Assembly: GCA_949592205.1 (NCBI GenBank)
Contig: CATIUR010000003.1
Location: forward strand, 162,429,759 to 162,493,758
Reading direction: 5' to 3'
DNA: 64,000 nucleotides
Origin: Helichrysum umbraculigerum
Taxonomy: Eukaryota > Streptophyta > Magnoliopsida > Asterales > Asteraceae
Shown here: positions 24,418 through 37,754 of the stretch, piece by piece
Layout: each line of letters begins with the position of its first letter
How positions within the stretch are numbered: position 1 is the first letter of the stretch
Notes under the pieces: model-generated
Databases searched by the model: none
What the model was told of the DNA's origin: nothing
What the model saw: the letters and a program-made list of their open reading frames with translations, nothing else
Translations under genes and position numbers: made by a program

Positions 24418-25464
24418 TTAATTTAAAGTATTACACAAGTTCTGTTATGTAATTTTCATAAATTAAGGTTGCTGAATTTGATGGAATTGAAATCTCAATT
24501 CTATTATATGAATGTGTTTAGTTCACGAATAAATCAATTTGTAAGTCTTGAACATTATTTACTTAAAAAAATTCACATTCTTTGAAATTCAAATTACTTT
24601 GATAAATTTTAGTTCTATCGAAAATATTACACGAATCAAATGGAAATAAGGAAAAATAGTAATAATAAGTGGTAGAATTATTAGTAGCAATAATAATAAA
24701 CTAGTCATAATAATAATAAAAATGGTGTTTTCAATCATGCGTAGGGCCTCATTGCACATGCATTTGCTCGTCTTACACTTTGTCACTCTCCCATTATTTA
24801 ATTTCAAATAAATAAAGAAAAATAAAAAATATAAAGTCGTGAAGGATTTGGCAAGTGGTAGAGTAATTATAGAGAGTCTTGCCATGATCAGATCCACATG
24901 CAAAGAAATTAAAATACAAGGATTTGTGTAGGAAATCTATGTGGCAAAACATAACTTTTTATAACTAATAAAAACATAATAAAAATACAAAAGATTCAAT
25001 TTTTGCTTACGTGACATGTGGCACATTTTCAGTAGTTTAAAACCTTCTCCTCGCTTCTCTTTAATACCTCATTCTCCTCTGAACTTCACCCTATTTCTTT
25101 TGGCATACTTACAAAAATAGTGAAAGGTGACTAAATTTCCTGAAAGTTTCAATAACGTAAATACACCATTTATGAAATAAACTAGATAAACCATTCAGTT
25201 CTATATATTTCTAGCAATTGTTTACAGTTGCTAATTTAACTTGTTTGTACCAAAAAATATACATATGAACTTTATATATATGTTAACGATACGTTTAGTT
25301 CACGAAATTGATAGAAATTTGATGAAATTGAGATTCTTTCACTTAATCAGCACAGAATTGGTTATTTAACATGATTACCCCGTGTATATTATATGCACTT
25401 TATTAATCATCCTTATACAAATTAAGGATATATGTTATAAACCCGAAAATGTTTCTAAATGATA

Positions 25465-25660
25465 CTTCATCCGTCTCAGTTAAAGTGTTCACTTTGACTT
25501 TGCACACAGTTTTAGGATAACCCACTAACTACATTTTTCACCAATCAAATAACATATCTATCCATTAAAGTCTGTTTCGATTGAGTGAAACATGAAAGTA
25601 GACACTTATTTGAAACAACCCAAAATAATAATGTGGACACTTGTGGTGGGACGGAAGGAG
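25465..25660. mobile_element. Stowaway MITE
   Basis: Ends CTTCATCCGTCTC / GGGACGGAAGGAG are flanked by TA at 25463-25464 and 25661-25662. 196 bp, with the typical Stowaway terminus and dinucleotide target. Confidence 0.85.
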
Positions 25661-26640
25661 TAATACCTCTCATAATAATTCTTGGTACACATTTGTTTTA
25701 GTTAGACTTTACCCCCACAAGCTACAACTACTTTTTAGTGGTCTAATTTAGTCTATTAATTACTCAATATCGTTAAGAATTTTTAGGAAGAGTGAAAGTG
25801 AAAAAGATTGTGAAAGAGGATTAAGTATTTTTTGCTCATAAAATTTGGTATGATTGTTAGAGGTCCTTTTCTTCCCTTCCATGATAATCCTTTCTTTGTC
25901 ATTTCAAGAAATTAAAGACTCCACAAGAGAAACACAATAATAAGTAGGAAATCTACCATGGTAATTAAATATATCTATCTATGCTTTATTGTACTAGTAG
26001 ATGAGTACTATGAGAGGTTTGTGAAATTAAGGTTTTCATTAATTTATATATGTAGTAGCCACTCTAAATGGTTAATAATTAATATATCCATGAAGCAAGT
26101 CTAAATGTTGGTTTTGTTAGATTATATATGTAGCAAAATACATATATGATGAGTAAGGTACATGTGTACAAGATGTATGTATGTCACCAACTACAAACAC
26201 TAGACAACGAAATGTACCTTTTGAAGCAAAGAATGTACTAAATAGTACAGTACTTTTTTAGAATATTACAGTAAAAGCTAAGCTTAATAGTGATCATCTA
26301 TTGATCACAAACTTGCATGAAGTTCACATAATCATGGTTTTCAAATGTGAATGTTAAGTACTTTCTCAATAACATCATTTCGCTAATTAACATGTGGATC
26401 TCAATTCGATCGGAAATTTAAAAGATTAAATTGTATATGGTGATCAAATCCGATTATTGATGGCAATCAAATCTCATTCAAGATATCCTAATACGTGGCC
26501 ACCATGGCCGAACGGCCGTGTATTTAAGAGAATCGGATATATCATACAAGGTAGCTACTTAATAACAGATTATTAGCAATATTAATTAATACAGTTGTGT
26601 TAATAAATAAGAGTATTAACTACTCCGTATTACAGAAGGT
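25661..26640. other. Spacer without a recognised gene
   Basis: AT-rich and non-coding. One TACTCCGTA lies at 26621-26629, just before the LINE fragment. Confidence 0.4.
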
Positions 26641-27243
26641 TTCATTGGAATGAAATGGCTCAAATCAGTGCCATTAAAAATCAATTGCTTCGTATGGAAG
26701 GCGGGTTTAGGAAGGATTCCTGTGGCGAAACAGTTAATGAAAAGGGGTATAGTTGTGGATTCGAATACTTGCAAGGTGTGTAATCTTGAAGATGAAGATG
26801 TAGATCATGCACTCATAAAATGTCAAAAGGCTTGTGAAACGAGGAAGCTTATTTTCGATTGGTGTGGCATACAATTGACTAACATTCATTCGGTAAGAGA
26901 ATTACTAGATTTTGGTGCAAAATGGGGTAAATGTCCGAAACAAAGGAAAATTGTCATGGTCATTATTTACGGAATGTTATGGGGTATTTGGAAGGCGAGG
27001 AATGACTTGATTTTCAACAAAATCATCAAATCTTCGAGGTCGATTGTGGATGAAATCATTTCTACAACATTTTTATGGTGTAAACATAGAGGTAATTTAA
27101 AGTGTATGGCGGCAAAATGGAATTGTTCTCCATTTTCTATTTCTTTATAATTGTATTTGTATTGTCACTTTGCTTCTCTTAGTTACTTGCTAAGAGTTGG
27201 CTTTTATATATCTCATTTGCCGTTTCCAAAAAAAAAAAAAAAA
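26641..27243 (+). mobile_element. 3' end of a LINE with a zf-RVT domain
   Basis: The open frame at 26650-27150 (166 residues) reads WLKSVPLKINCFVWKAGLGRIP, KRGIVVDSNTCKVC and DVDHALIKC. This is the zinc-binding domain that follows reverse transcriptase in plant non-LTR retrotransposons: C-x2-C, then H and C as ligands. Reverse transcriptase and endonuclease are absent, so the copy is 5'-truncated. A 3' UTR of about 75 bp and a poly(A) run (27229-27243) mark the 3' end. No convincing target duplication was seen. Confidence 0.8.
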
Positions 27244-27673
27244 TCAAGTACAAATATTTAGATCTGGATTAATGGTGTTGATGTCAAAGTTGTACGGCTG
27301 CAAGTGTACGTCGTCCAATGTTGGTATGTCGTGAAAAAGAATCTTACGGTCCTTCCTTAATTAGTGATGCAACGTTTTTTAAGCAAAGGAATCCACTGAC
27401 GGTGAAACCAAACTACGCCGCCGACCACTTTTCAATTTTTTATTTTTATTTCAAAATTAAAAATAATTATATACTCCACTTTTCTTATTTTTAACGTATA
27501 CTTTCATTTTTTGTATAATCTTGAGAGTACATAAACATAAATCACAATGGTTCATAGGGCTTGTGCAATCCATCAGTTATCATATTTTCTTTTTTATTAT
27601 CTTTACCTAACACTTATTAAAGTAGTAACTTCAATTATTAAAGATTCTAATTTATTTGACCATTTTCATGTGA

Positions 27674-27845
27674 TGATAGCCTACCGATGGAAAACATGTA
27701 TCATAATGGTGAAGGTTACGAGTTCAGTTCTCATTGTCATGTTTCATTAACTGCGGGTTATGCGATTTGCCTCCAATGTTAGCCATGAAACCCGTCGATG
27801 ACTTGACGAGGGTCGTCAGAGAGTCGATTACCTTTTCTTTTTATT
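27674..27845 (+). mobile_element. tRNA-derived SINE
   Basis: An A-box-like block (GATAGCCTACCGATGG) and a B-box-like block (GTTACGAGTTCAGTTCTC) are spaced as in a tRNA. They are followed by an unrelated tail ending GAGTCGATTACC and a T-rich run, a layout common in plant Au-like SINEs. Not a functional tRNA. Confidence 0.55.
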
Positions 27846-28316
27846 TGCTCGTATGAAAATATATATATAATATAAATTGATTTTTGTTTTTACTCTCTTA
27901 TAGTCGGTAGTTATAACATAAGAGAATAATAGCCGATTTTGACCTTAATTTACAAATTATCATAAATCACTGTATTTGTTTTTAGTTTTAAAGTACCTTT
28001 GCTTAAAATTTACTATCCATTCATTATTTATTTACAATTTACTAAGTATTACTACGTAGTATATATAAAGATAATAAATTTGTAATGCACAAGATACCAA
28101 TTACCATTTGTTAAAGTCAATTTTGAATAGCATTAAGCACCATATAGAGCTTAATCAATGTTTACCCCCATACTAATTTTTAGTACATGCCATCATTGTA
28201 CCTTAATAATTAAGTACTTACAATTTAATATTTAAGTAGATTACCTAATATAGACGTACCATAGTTAAAGTGCGCCACTTTATTCTTATCATTTTCCTTT
28301 TCCCTAATGTCAATTA

Positions 28317-28720
28317 GGGGACGGTTCAAGTAGGAACACGGGTTATAGTAAAAACGGTAGGAACAAACATTTTTACTTTTAACTTTAAGATAAAATTATG
28401 TATTTGATAAAAAATTTATATCAAAATTCTCAAAATTGTGTGCTCTTTAATATGAGAATTTTTTAAAAAAAATATGCGATACACATCATAAAAAATTTAG
28501 TGTGTATCACAGTATCACACATAAATGGTTGTGATACACAACTTTAATTTGTGTATCATATATTTTTTTTATTTTTTAATCGATCTAATATTAAAGAGGA
28601 TAAAACTTTAATAATTTTGATATAATTTTTTTTGCAAAACGTGTACATATGTTGAATTTAAAAGTGAAAAGGTCGTTCCTACGGTTTCCACAATAAGATT
28701 ATTATACAATAACCTTCCCC
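28317..28720. mobile_element. MITE with GGGGACGGTT ends
   Basis: Left GGGGACGGTTCAAGTAGGAA and right ...AACCTTCCCC form inverted ends, with inner pairing of ACGGTAGGAAC and GTTCCTACGG. AATTA flanks both sides, a possible 5-bp target duplication. The middle repeats the word TGATACACA. Its ends resemble those of the 11181-11563 hairpin. Confidence 0.6.
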
Positions 28721-28797
28721 AATTAATTAACTTAAGACATAAGTATTCTTGATAATTTGATATGTGTAGGAATGGGGTTTTGTAGTCTACCAAAATA

Positions 28798-28923
28798 GTG
28801 GTGATATATCCATCTTCAATTTTGATAAATCCATCACATATGTGCATTATATATATGTACAGTACAAACTGCTAATGCATAATATTGGTGGATTTATCAA
28901 AATTGAAGGTGAAAATATCACCG
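28798..28923. repeat. Short inverted repeat
   Basis: TTCAATTTTGATAAATCCA and its complement face each other, together with GGTGATAT / ATATCACC, to give a hairpin of roughly 40 bp per arm. Probably a small foldback element of unknown family. Confidence 0.6.
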
Positions 28924-28942
28924 CCCCTACCGAAACTAAATA

Positions 28943-29140
28943 CTCCCTCCGTCCCAATTTTATTGTTCACGGACAAAAAACACGCAGTTTAAGAAAAGTG
29001 TACTAGTTGTACTTTACAACCAATAAGATTTAATCTCTCACCACATTCAAGTGTTTTGATAGGTTAAAAAGTACAATTGGACAATAAATTTGGGACATCC
29101 CAAAATGGAAAGGTGAACTATAAATTTGGGACGGAGGGAG
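28943..29140. mobile_element. Stowaway MITE, canonical ends
   Basis: Exact CTCCCTCCGTCCC / GGGACGGAGGGAG ends with a TA duplication at 28941-28942 and 29141-29142; 198 bp. The best-preserved Stowaway copy in the window, so probably young. Confidence 0.92.
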
Positions 29141-29158
29141 TAACAGGCAAGCAAATTA

Positions 29159-29638
29159 GGGAAAATCACGGATTTGATCCTTTGACCGAACCCTTTTTAA
29201 CAAAATAATCCATTGACCAACTCGTTTAACAAAATACTCCACCGATTGGCGTCAAAAATGGCGCCCCCCGGCGCCCCCCATTATTTAATCCGTTTTTAAA
29301 CCTTTAAGTCAAAAAATTGATGGGCCCGGCGCTAATGATGGTGACATGTGTGAGAGGGTGGGGCGCTGATGGTGACGTGTGTGGGGCGCCGAGTCCAATC
29401 CGAGGGCGTCGGGCCCATGGCGCCGATGGTGACATGTGTGAGAGGGTGGGGCGCCAAGTCCAATCATTAGGGGCGTCGGGCCCATCAATACTTTGACTTA
29501 AAAGTTTAAAAACGCATTAAATAATGGGGGGCGCCATTTTTGGCCCCAATCGGTGGAGTATTTTGTTAAACGAGTTGGTCAATGGATTATTTTGTTAAAA
29601 ATGGTTAGGTCAAAGGATCAAATCCGTGATTTTCCTAA
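29159..29638. mobile_element. Inverted-repeat MITE with GC-rich core
   Basis: Arms starting GGGAAAATCACGGATTTGAT are reverse complements over about 150 bp. CAAATTA flanks both sides (29152-29158 and 29639-29645). The core (about 29270-29480) is GC-rich for this region, with repeated GGTGACATGTGTGAGAGGG and GGGGCGCC blocks. Possibly MULE-derived. No coding. Confidence 0.75.
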
Positions 29639-31083
29639 CAAATTAAAGAAGGGCTAAAAGGTCAATCTATCTTATCTAATAAAGGGGGGTTTCGCTGATG
29701 TCATGAAGCTGATTTGTCAAGTCACGAGTTGGTAGTTGATGCTTAGGTGTCAAGCTGTGGTTAAACCGCTGATATCAGCAATACATCATATTTTTATTTA
29801 ATTAAATATTTATAATATAATTAATAAAATAAATAAAAATACTGAAATAAATTTTGCATTAAAATTATGTCGGATATATCAATTCCCACGCTTGCCTGGA
29901 GCGGCACAACCTTTCACCGCCATTCTCTCCCAATTAAGATTTCTACTGTGAATCGCACTCTTCAATTCAAAAAACACATTCCCAGTAATACTCAACCTCT
30001 TATTACTTTAATTCATCTCTTCATATTCATATTCATTTCAGTTTATTCTCCGATTTTTGTATCTATTAAATTGATTATTAGAAGTACAATATATTCTAAT
30101 TGAGTTCGTGTTTTTTTTTTCTTTTTCTACAGGTTTGGAACGGGATTCAAATCGATTACATTCTCAAAAGCTATATGGTAGTAAACTGCTTACATTCTTC
30201 CCTCTTTCTTCTGATTTTTCGATTAAAGTATGTATATCTGTTTTTATGATTATGTTTTGCGACGTTTGTGGTTTTAATATGATTTCACGCTACTGAAAAG
30301 GTATGTATATCTGGCGATGTTTAATCTTTACAAGGATGAAGATGACGATGATACCAGCCGTTTTGATTTATGGATATTCAAGGTGAGTATACATTTGTTT
30401 GATCACATGTGAACTTTAAGGTTTTTTGTTCATGGATCTGATATCACTTGTCGTATTGAGCAGGTAATGTTTATGATAAAGTTATTTTAATTTTCACATA
30501 GATCTGATATCACCCGCCGTTCATGGTTCATCTTTTTGGATTCAATTATTTACATGTCTATCAGATGTTTGATGATATGTCTTAGTGAAACTTCAATTCC
30601 TTTATGATATGTGCAATGATGGTCCCTTTTAAGTTATGTGCAATGTTTATGATATGTGCTCATTTATAACTAATTGGGCACCTTTACATTTAGCACTTTG
30701 CAACTGTGGTTCCAAATCTTACTAAAGTCGGCATTGATCTTATACGTGTAAATTGACTCTAATTATTACATGAATGAATTATATTTAATTTTCGTTCTTA
30801 AGTTTGTATTCAACATCATTATATGTTCTTTACCAATTTTAACTTCCCTGCCACTTATCCGTACCAAAGTATCGGGCACACTCAATCTCGCTGATGTGTG
30901 GAGAGAACATGGGCTGTTGATGTCAATATGCCACTGGGTGCATTTTTAAGTATGATGCTAAACACTCAAAAGGTTATGGCATTAGTTTATAACTTTGATA
31001 AAATAGATTTAGGAGGTTGTATGTATAAAAATAAACTTTGTCTCGACTGATTTTATTGGAGTTGATAAACTGGATGGGTCATC

Positions 31084-31288
31084 GAAAAGTTCGTTGATGT
31101 AATTGGGCATAAAAGGTTAATTTGTTTAGTTGAGTACCAGATTAATATGTTTTATGAAGATGTTATCTATCTTCTGATCTCATATGAAAAGTTCGTTGAA
31201 GTAATTGGGCATAAAAGGTTAATTTGTTTAGCTGGGTACCAGATTAATATTTTTATGAAGATGTTATCTATTTTCTGATCTCATATAC
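31084..31288. repeat. Two-copy tandem duplication, 102-bp unit
   Basis: The block GAAAAGTTCGTTGATGTAAT... is followed directly by a second copy with about five differences. It lies within the large Helitron. Confidence 0.85.
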
Positions 31289-32866
31289 TCAGGTCCGGCT
31301 ATAGGTTTCGTAATTTCTTTTGATGAGTGATGTGAAAAGCAACGAGATTTCCAGAAACACTTCGATTGTTCAGCCGTTCAGGTTAGTAAATTGCTGAATC
31401 TTTGTTATATGAATATAATTTAATTGGAATGATGTAATCAACTTATATATGTATACAGGATTATGTAACAAACAAAAACAATGTGCTACATTTGAGGGAA
31501 AGGGGGGATTCCCAGCAAGAGGTCAGCAAAACATGAGTTATCCTAGCTGAATTATGTGTAACCACACTCTAACTGATTAATGCAGTATCCAGTGCAAGGT
31601 AATCTTTCATTTACACGTGTTCTTTCAAGTTTCAAGTTCCATTAGAGGTGCCAAAATGTGGGTTGAGTTTAATGGTTTCTGCTCTAAATGGGTTCGTTTA
31701 TGTATTATTCAAAATTAGACCCAAAACATTTGTTGTCCATAGTTTTTAAATTTCCATATAAACAATTACTGTGTAAACTACAATTAGAGTGTGGTTATTA
31801 CATCATTGGCAGCTTAATTTACTGACTAAATCTTTTTAGGATGTTTTTATAGATTAAAAATGCACTTTGGATTCATTTTGACCCATTTGACACGTTTTGT
31901 CCCGTATGACTCATTTTGTCCATTTCCTTTTCAACCAACCATTTTTTTATTTATTTGACATGTTTGAGATTTTTTTAAATTAAAAAAAAAAAACATTCGA
32001 CCCATCTTTTAACAAATTGGCCAAAATTCCCACTTATATGCTATATGTAGTAGTAAACTAGCTAAATCCTGCCACTTTTTCTATTCATTAAGCTAAAACT
32101 GAATTACTAAATAAACCTAGCTTAATAACTAATCATAATTTCTTCTTGAGTATAAACTGAGAATAGAGAAGTGACTATAGTTGATAACAAAGAAAGGAAA
32201 AGCGAAGGTGAAAAGTTGGAGAATGCTTTAGATAGCGCTATTCTAAAACCTGAACCTTCTAAGAAAAAGAAAACGCAAAAAGGGGTCCCAATAGGGCACC
32301 ACTTATCGGAACACTACTATTCAGAATATATTGACGGTAAAAGAGTGGGTTAGCTTATGCATTCGAACTGTGACAACCATACATAACATGATTTTCTAGC
32401 TCAGTTATATAACTCGTGCAATTGCGTCGCACTAATAGATTAAAACTCTTCATTACTATTTATTTTTTACGACTTGAAGTTGCATTGATTATGATGACAT
32501 GAGTACCGTAGTACCATTATTGGTTTTAAGTACTCCTTACTTTTTTCTTAATGATTTGAAACAGGTCATGTGGCAACTTGAATAAATGACAAAGAAGCCT
32601 GCGAATGATTCATGAAAATCAACTTCCAATTGTTGGAGGTGTTAGCAGTCACCAATGCTTCTGCATTGTATGTACACATTATCTTGGTGCAATACAAAAT
32701 TGGGCATCACTGCATGTACACATTTCTTTTTTTCATCACTAGAAATAAAGGTGTGTTTCATTAATGTTTGAAAAGAATCTCAGTTGGTATTGACTTCATG
32801 GTTATATATTGTAGGGTTTGTATTATTATAATGAATTTTATATTTGCAAACGGAATTCTGTGTTCA

Positions 32867-34746
32867 TATAACACCCCTCGTTTAAATATAAACAATAATA
32901 TAATATTTGCTACTCGGAAGCGTATATTTCAAAACATACTATCAATGTTTTACATTACTTAAAATGTCACTAAACTTTTTCAAACTTATTACACATGATA
33001 TTTCAACAAAGTCGGTGTTATATAATTCAAAACATTTCTTTGATTATCAAAATCAAATCAGAGTAACAGCCTGTCAAACATTCCATCCAGTCCCACAACC
33101 TCCTGCCCAATATGTCCCATCTATTTAACCTGCAGGAAGAACTGTGGTGGGGTTAGCATAAAGCTAAGTGAATGAAACTATAAGTAACAGTATAACCTAG
33201 CATAACAATCTGTTTACATCAAATAACAATAAACAGAAAATCAATCATTCACTCGACATCCAATCAATGTCAAGCTACACCTATCAATCATTATCAATCA
33301 TCATGAGGACCGATGGCTCCTGAGATACCCTAATACCGGTTTGGTACTCAGGGAACCCTTATCAATCATCTGTATTGGCCTATACAGAATTACCGGTAAC
33401 CAGTTGTTAATCACACACGACCTAGATCTCCAAACCAACATTTCAAGTTTCAAGATCTCCTGTCGTCTACAATAACAACCAAGTCCAACTGTCAAGTCAA
33501 GTTGACCTCAGAATCTTACATACTAGCTCAAACAGCCAAGTAAGCAACTAGTCAAACTATCATGGCAAGATATCTCAACAATTACATTCTATCACAGTAA
33601 TACTATAATTACTTGTTGTAAATCAAATCATTACAACTAAATCATACTGAGGTTACAGATCCACTAACCGACTACCTCAGGCCTCTACTCAGTAGTCTAA
33701 TATCACTGAGCCTTCTCCACATCTGAGAATTTACAATCAAATATAAGTTAGTAATCCATATCAATACATAACTTATATTAATCCATACTATTAGGAACTT
33801 AACATAATAATATGAATATTACTAGTTCCTAATCATATATTAGTTATTACAACATAACTATTATCATATATGAATCTGAACATATATCAAATAACAATCA
33901 CATTACTTATCAAAATCAAACAAGAAATGTGACACCAGCCTATCAAGCCGCCGGATTCCCTCAGAAGCCGCCGGCTTCCCACAAATCAGCCTGAATCCAC
34001 CGGATTCCCTGAATCCGACCGGATTCCCTAAATTTTGCCGGAATCCGCCGGATTCCCGTGAATCCGCCGGATTCTCTCGTCGTCCCAGCCCAGTTTCGAG
34101 CTGTAAAACCCTAACCCACGGGTTTATAATCCAAAACCTCAAAAACAAGGTTTCTAACCGTTTAAAACCACAATTATTATCACATAATCAATATGTAACA
34201 CTTATAACATGATTTCTAACATCCAAATCTCTCAAATCATCAATTTACCCAAATTCAATCAAAATCAAATTCTTAAATACTCAAGAATACTTACTGATTG
34301 AAGAATCTAACGATGGTAATCTGATGATTATTAAGTTTCATGAGAATCACAACTTCCTGATTTGATTTCTGGATTGATTTGGAGGTTTTCAAAGAGTTTC
34401 TGTGAGTTTCTAAAATGAAAATGAATAACTTTCCTAAATAGGAAAGGATATATATAGAAACTTAGGTCGGTCCAACCTAAACCGCCTTCAATATATGGGT
34501 ATAATTTAATACCCCATCTCAATCTATTGCCTGGAACCCGAAAACCATTTGCGAGTCCAAACATTTTATCACACCGTCAGCTATATTAATTTACAACAAT
34601 TAATATTTCACTTATCACATTGGAATATTCGGATCCTATTCCAATTATTTTACTATTTCAAACAATATTATTTCCAAACACATTTAAATACTTATTTAAA
34701 TCAAGAAATAATATAAAACAACTAGGTCCATTTCGAGGATGTTACA
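32867..34746. mobile_element. Solo LTR, Ty3/gypsy-like, 1.9 kb, nested in Helitron
   Basis: Begins TATAACACCCCTCG and ends CGAGGATGTTACA, with GTTCA duplicated exactly on both sides (32862-32866 and 34747-34751). The expected TG start has mutated to TA. No gag or pol is inside. A CCGGATTCC palindromic array lies in the middle. This insertion is younger than the Helitron around it. Confidence 0.85.
33946..34075. repeat. CCGCCGGATTC minisatellite inside the solo LTR
   Basis: About seven variants of GAATCCGCCGGATTCCC, each a near-palindrome, in AT-rich surroundings. The position in the LTR is comparable to the arrays of the other two LTRs in this window. Confidence 0.8.
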
Positions 34747-35028
34747 GTTCAGGTGTTCATATTGCTGATTGTGGTCACATAATTGGTCTGAATGGTGTTG
34801 GCAACAGTAGAATCTGATATGTATATAAATTCATGGGGTTCTTGGTTAATTTTTTTCACATGATACTTATGTTAACCTTAAAGTTACATGTGTTTAAGTT
34901 TTCACGATTTATGTACACTTAGAACTTATTAATTTCAGTGGCTGATGTTTCATCATAAGGTTATGGGCAATATGTGACTGCAGTTGAAGATTCAGGTATT
35001 GCTTTCAAGTTACATTATAATACTTAAA

Positions 35029-35404
35029 GATTTTGACTTGGTTAATATATTATCTGCGTACTATATTGTATATTTTATGCAACAATTTGGCAGACCAACT
35101 TATGCTGAATGTAATTTATCATATGAACTACAATTCTCTGAAACAAAAAGATTTTGATTTGGGTAATATATTATCAGCTTACTATATTGTATATTGTATG
35201 ATTGTATCCAACAATTTGGCAACCCAATTGATGCTGAATGTAATTTATCATATGAACTACAACTCTCTGAAACAAAAAGATTTTGACTTGGTTAATAGTC
35301 TTAATATATTATCTGCTTACCATATTGTATATTGTATCCAACAATTTGGCAACCCAATTGATTCTGAATGTAATTTATCATATGAACTACGAGTACAATT
35401 TTCT
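35029..35404. repeat. Three tandem copies of a 120-130 bp unit
   Basis: A block running GATTTTGACTTGGTTAATAT to ...ATATGAACTACAA is repeated three times with small indels. The open frame across it is a product of the repeat, not a gene. Confidence 0.85.
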
Positions 35405-37754
35405 GTTTAACTGATTTCAAATTTCCATTACTAAATTTGATAGTGGTAAAAGTTTTATTTTCTTTGTAATCATGAACTCCAATAAACTCATTCAAATTTC
35501 TGGGTTTAAAGTTTCATTTGGTTAGCATCATAATAGGCTAAGCTGATGATACCGTTATAGTAGCAATTTATGTTCATATCTGGAAATTGAATCAAGCGCC
35601 ATTAATTTCAAAAAGCCTCATTTTTTTAATTTTTTTATTTTTTTTAACTGTTTGTGTTTATCTCTGTAGGTGAAGTTTGATCATTTGCTTTGAAATTTCC
35701 GTGTTGTTGCCAAGTATCACAAGGGTATGAAACAAAATTTTGAGACCCGTCACTAAGAATTAACAAATATCATGCTAATCTTGATATGTAGTGCAATTAT
35801 GTAAGTAGTTGAAGGTCGTTCATGGAACTGGTAGTTTGTTATATTTTTGACATCTTTAAATTATATTGTAGTTGAATTTATACTTTATTTATGAGCTTCA
35901 TGCGATGCTCTCTATATATTGGATTAATAATGTATGCTTTCCTGAGTTTTAGGACATGAACTAGAGTACCTAATGTTGTTGGTGATTTGCAAGCTAGAAC
36001 TTCATCAACTTTTGCTCATGAGCTACCTCCCTATGGTTCATAGTTGGGCTTACACTATGTTGGAGGTTTGGGTTTTAAATAATTTTTGTACATTTTTTTA
36101 TTGATACAACTATTTATGCATATAGTACTACTGCTTATTCCACCGTGGTGGAAATATCACTAGCCTTTATGTCTCATGATGTAAAACAGTTATGTTTAAT
36201 CGCTTTTCTTTTGATTGTAGCTTATAGCAGCGGGTTTCTACTGGGTCGCCGAGTGTTGAAGAACTTATAAACTATTCTATAGATGTGGCAATGTTGACCC
36301 ATTCACTTTTAAAGAATCTGATGTTAAATTTGAATATGTATGTACTTCAAAGTTTGATAAAATTGAATCAAATGGAATATTATTTTTCCGATAGGTGTTG
36401 TAGTCCTATATACTCCGTAACATTTTTCCACTCTTGCTGTTCATGTCAGTGAGCTTCAAGCTTTTGAGGCTAGCACCACAAGTTGGAAAAATGGAAGTAC
36501 AAATGGATTTAAGGTGCTTTAGTGACCATAGAAAACACTATGACGCATTATAGCTACTTCAACAAAGTCATCATGGTATTAAGGTTTTAAGGGTTGAAGT
36601 GGTTATACGTTTGTTACTCTTTTTCTTTTAACCTTGATAATTTTTAATTTTTAATATACAATATAAGATCAACTTGGGTAAGTGTAAAAAGTGTAATGTT
36701 TATGGGAATACTTACATATGTGTTATGTTTATTTTGTGTCCACTTTTAAATTTATTCAAATGATTAAACCATTTTAACTTAACAATTTATTGGGTTGTTT
36801 CAAGCTAAAGTGGCGATAAGAATTATTGCATACTTATTGTGGTTCACATGTAATAGGTGGTCTTTAATGTTTAAAACTTACAATTAGACTTGTGTGTCGA
36901 GGTGCAAGTATTTTCATTTTATTGGATAAAGCTTTGAGATAAAAAGTTTATAGGATTGTGGCCCTTGACCACTCGGTTTGAAGATGTCTACGCACTGTAT
37001 ACGTACAGAGTATGTATAAGTTAGATATTGAGGAGGTTCTTGGTATTTGCAAATTACTGGAGTTATACACACTAGGTGACTTCTACATGGTCAATACACA
37101 TAGTTACATGCTAGAATGTCAAATGGCTTAGTGTGGCCCTTTCCAGTGTTTGCTGCTATCTTATCTTTCCCATTAATTTTTAGGTGTGTTCTACATCTCA
37201 CTGGCAGATTGTTATATATGAACTTAAGATTTGAGAAGCTTCTTAAGTTGATCCTCCCTCTTACATGCAAATATTCAATTTAACTTGGTGTTATTACTAA
37301 TTAATAAATATCATAAAAACTATAAAGGAAATTTTGTCACCCAAAGTTGTTTGTATATTATTATAGAGAAACAATAGAAATTAATCTTAGAAAGTGTTTT
37401 TGACAAATCCCGTGTTTTCACGGGTCTTAAAACTAGTAGAAAATTAAAGTGATGTTGATAGTGAGAAGTAATAATCAAAATAGCTAGGCTAGTATTATAA
37501 TATTATTATTTGTCCTGTGGGCAGCATGTGGATTAGTTGATCATGAAAACCAGGAAAATATAATAATAATACTCTACAATATATGAATATATTATATTTA
37601 TTTATTTATAATTATAATCCGTACTTACATAAATACTTAAATTAATTTTAAAAAGGAATAGTACCAACTAAAAATCTAAAATAATTACCTTATTCAGTTT
37701 AATCTTAACATTTTTGATTGAAAATTATATAAATATCAATTATTAAAAAAGGGT

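Larger units (their letters stand above)
29666..37436 (+). mobile_element. Large non-autonomous Helitron, 7.8 kb
   Basis: Starts TCTATCTTATCTAATAAAGG after an A. It ends with a perfect 6-bp stem and 4-nt loop, CCCGTG-TTTT-CACGGG (37409-37424), then 8 nt, then CTAG before T. These are the defining Helitron termini. No Rep/helicase is encoded. The interior has spliced-gene texture (for example short open frames at 29867-30103 and 32171-32353) but no fragment I could identify; Helitrons often carry captured exons. A solo LTR (32867-34746) is nested inside, so about 5.9 kb is Helitron proper. Pairing of this left end with this right end is inferred; two overlapping Helitrons are possible. Confidence 0.6.

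Noticed and set aside
32171..32353. Lys-rich 60-residue frame inside the Helitron
   Set aside because: Could be a captured exon but has no recognisable family, and neighbouring exons are not identifiable.
35033..35410. 125-residue frame with internal repeats
   Set aside because: It is a three-copy DNA tandem repeat inside a Helitron, not a protein family.
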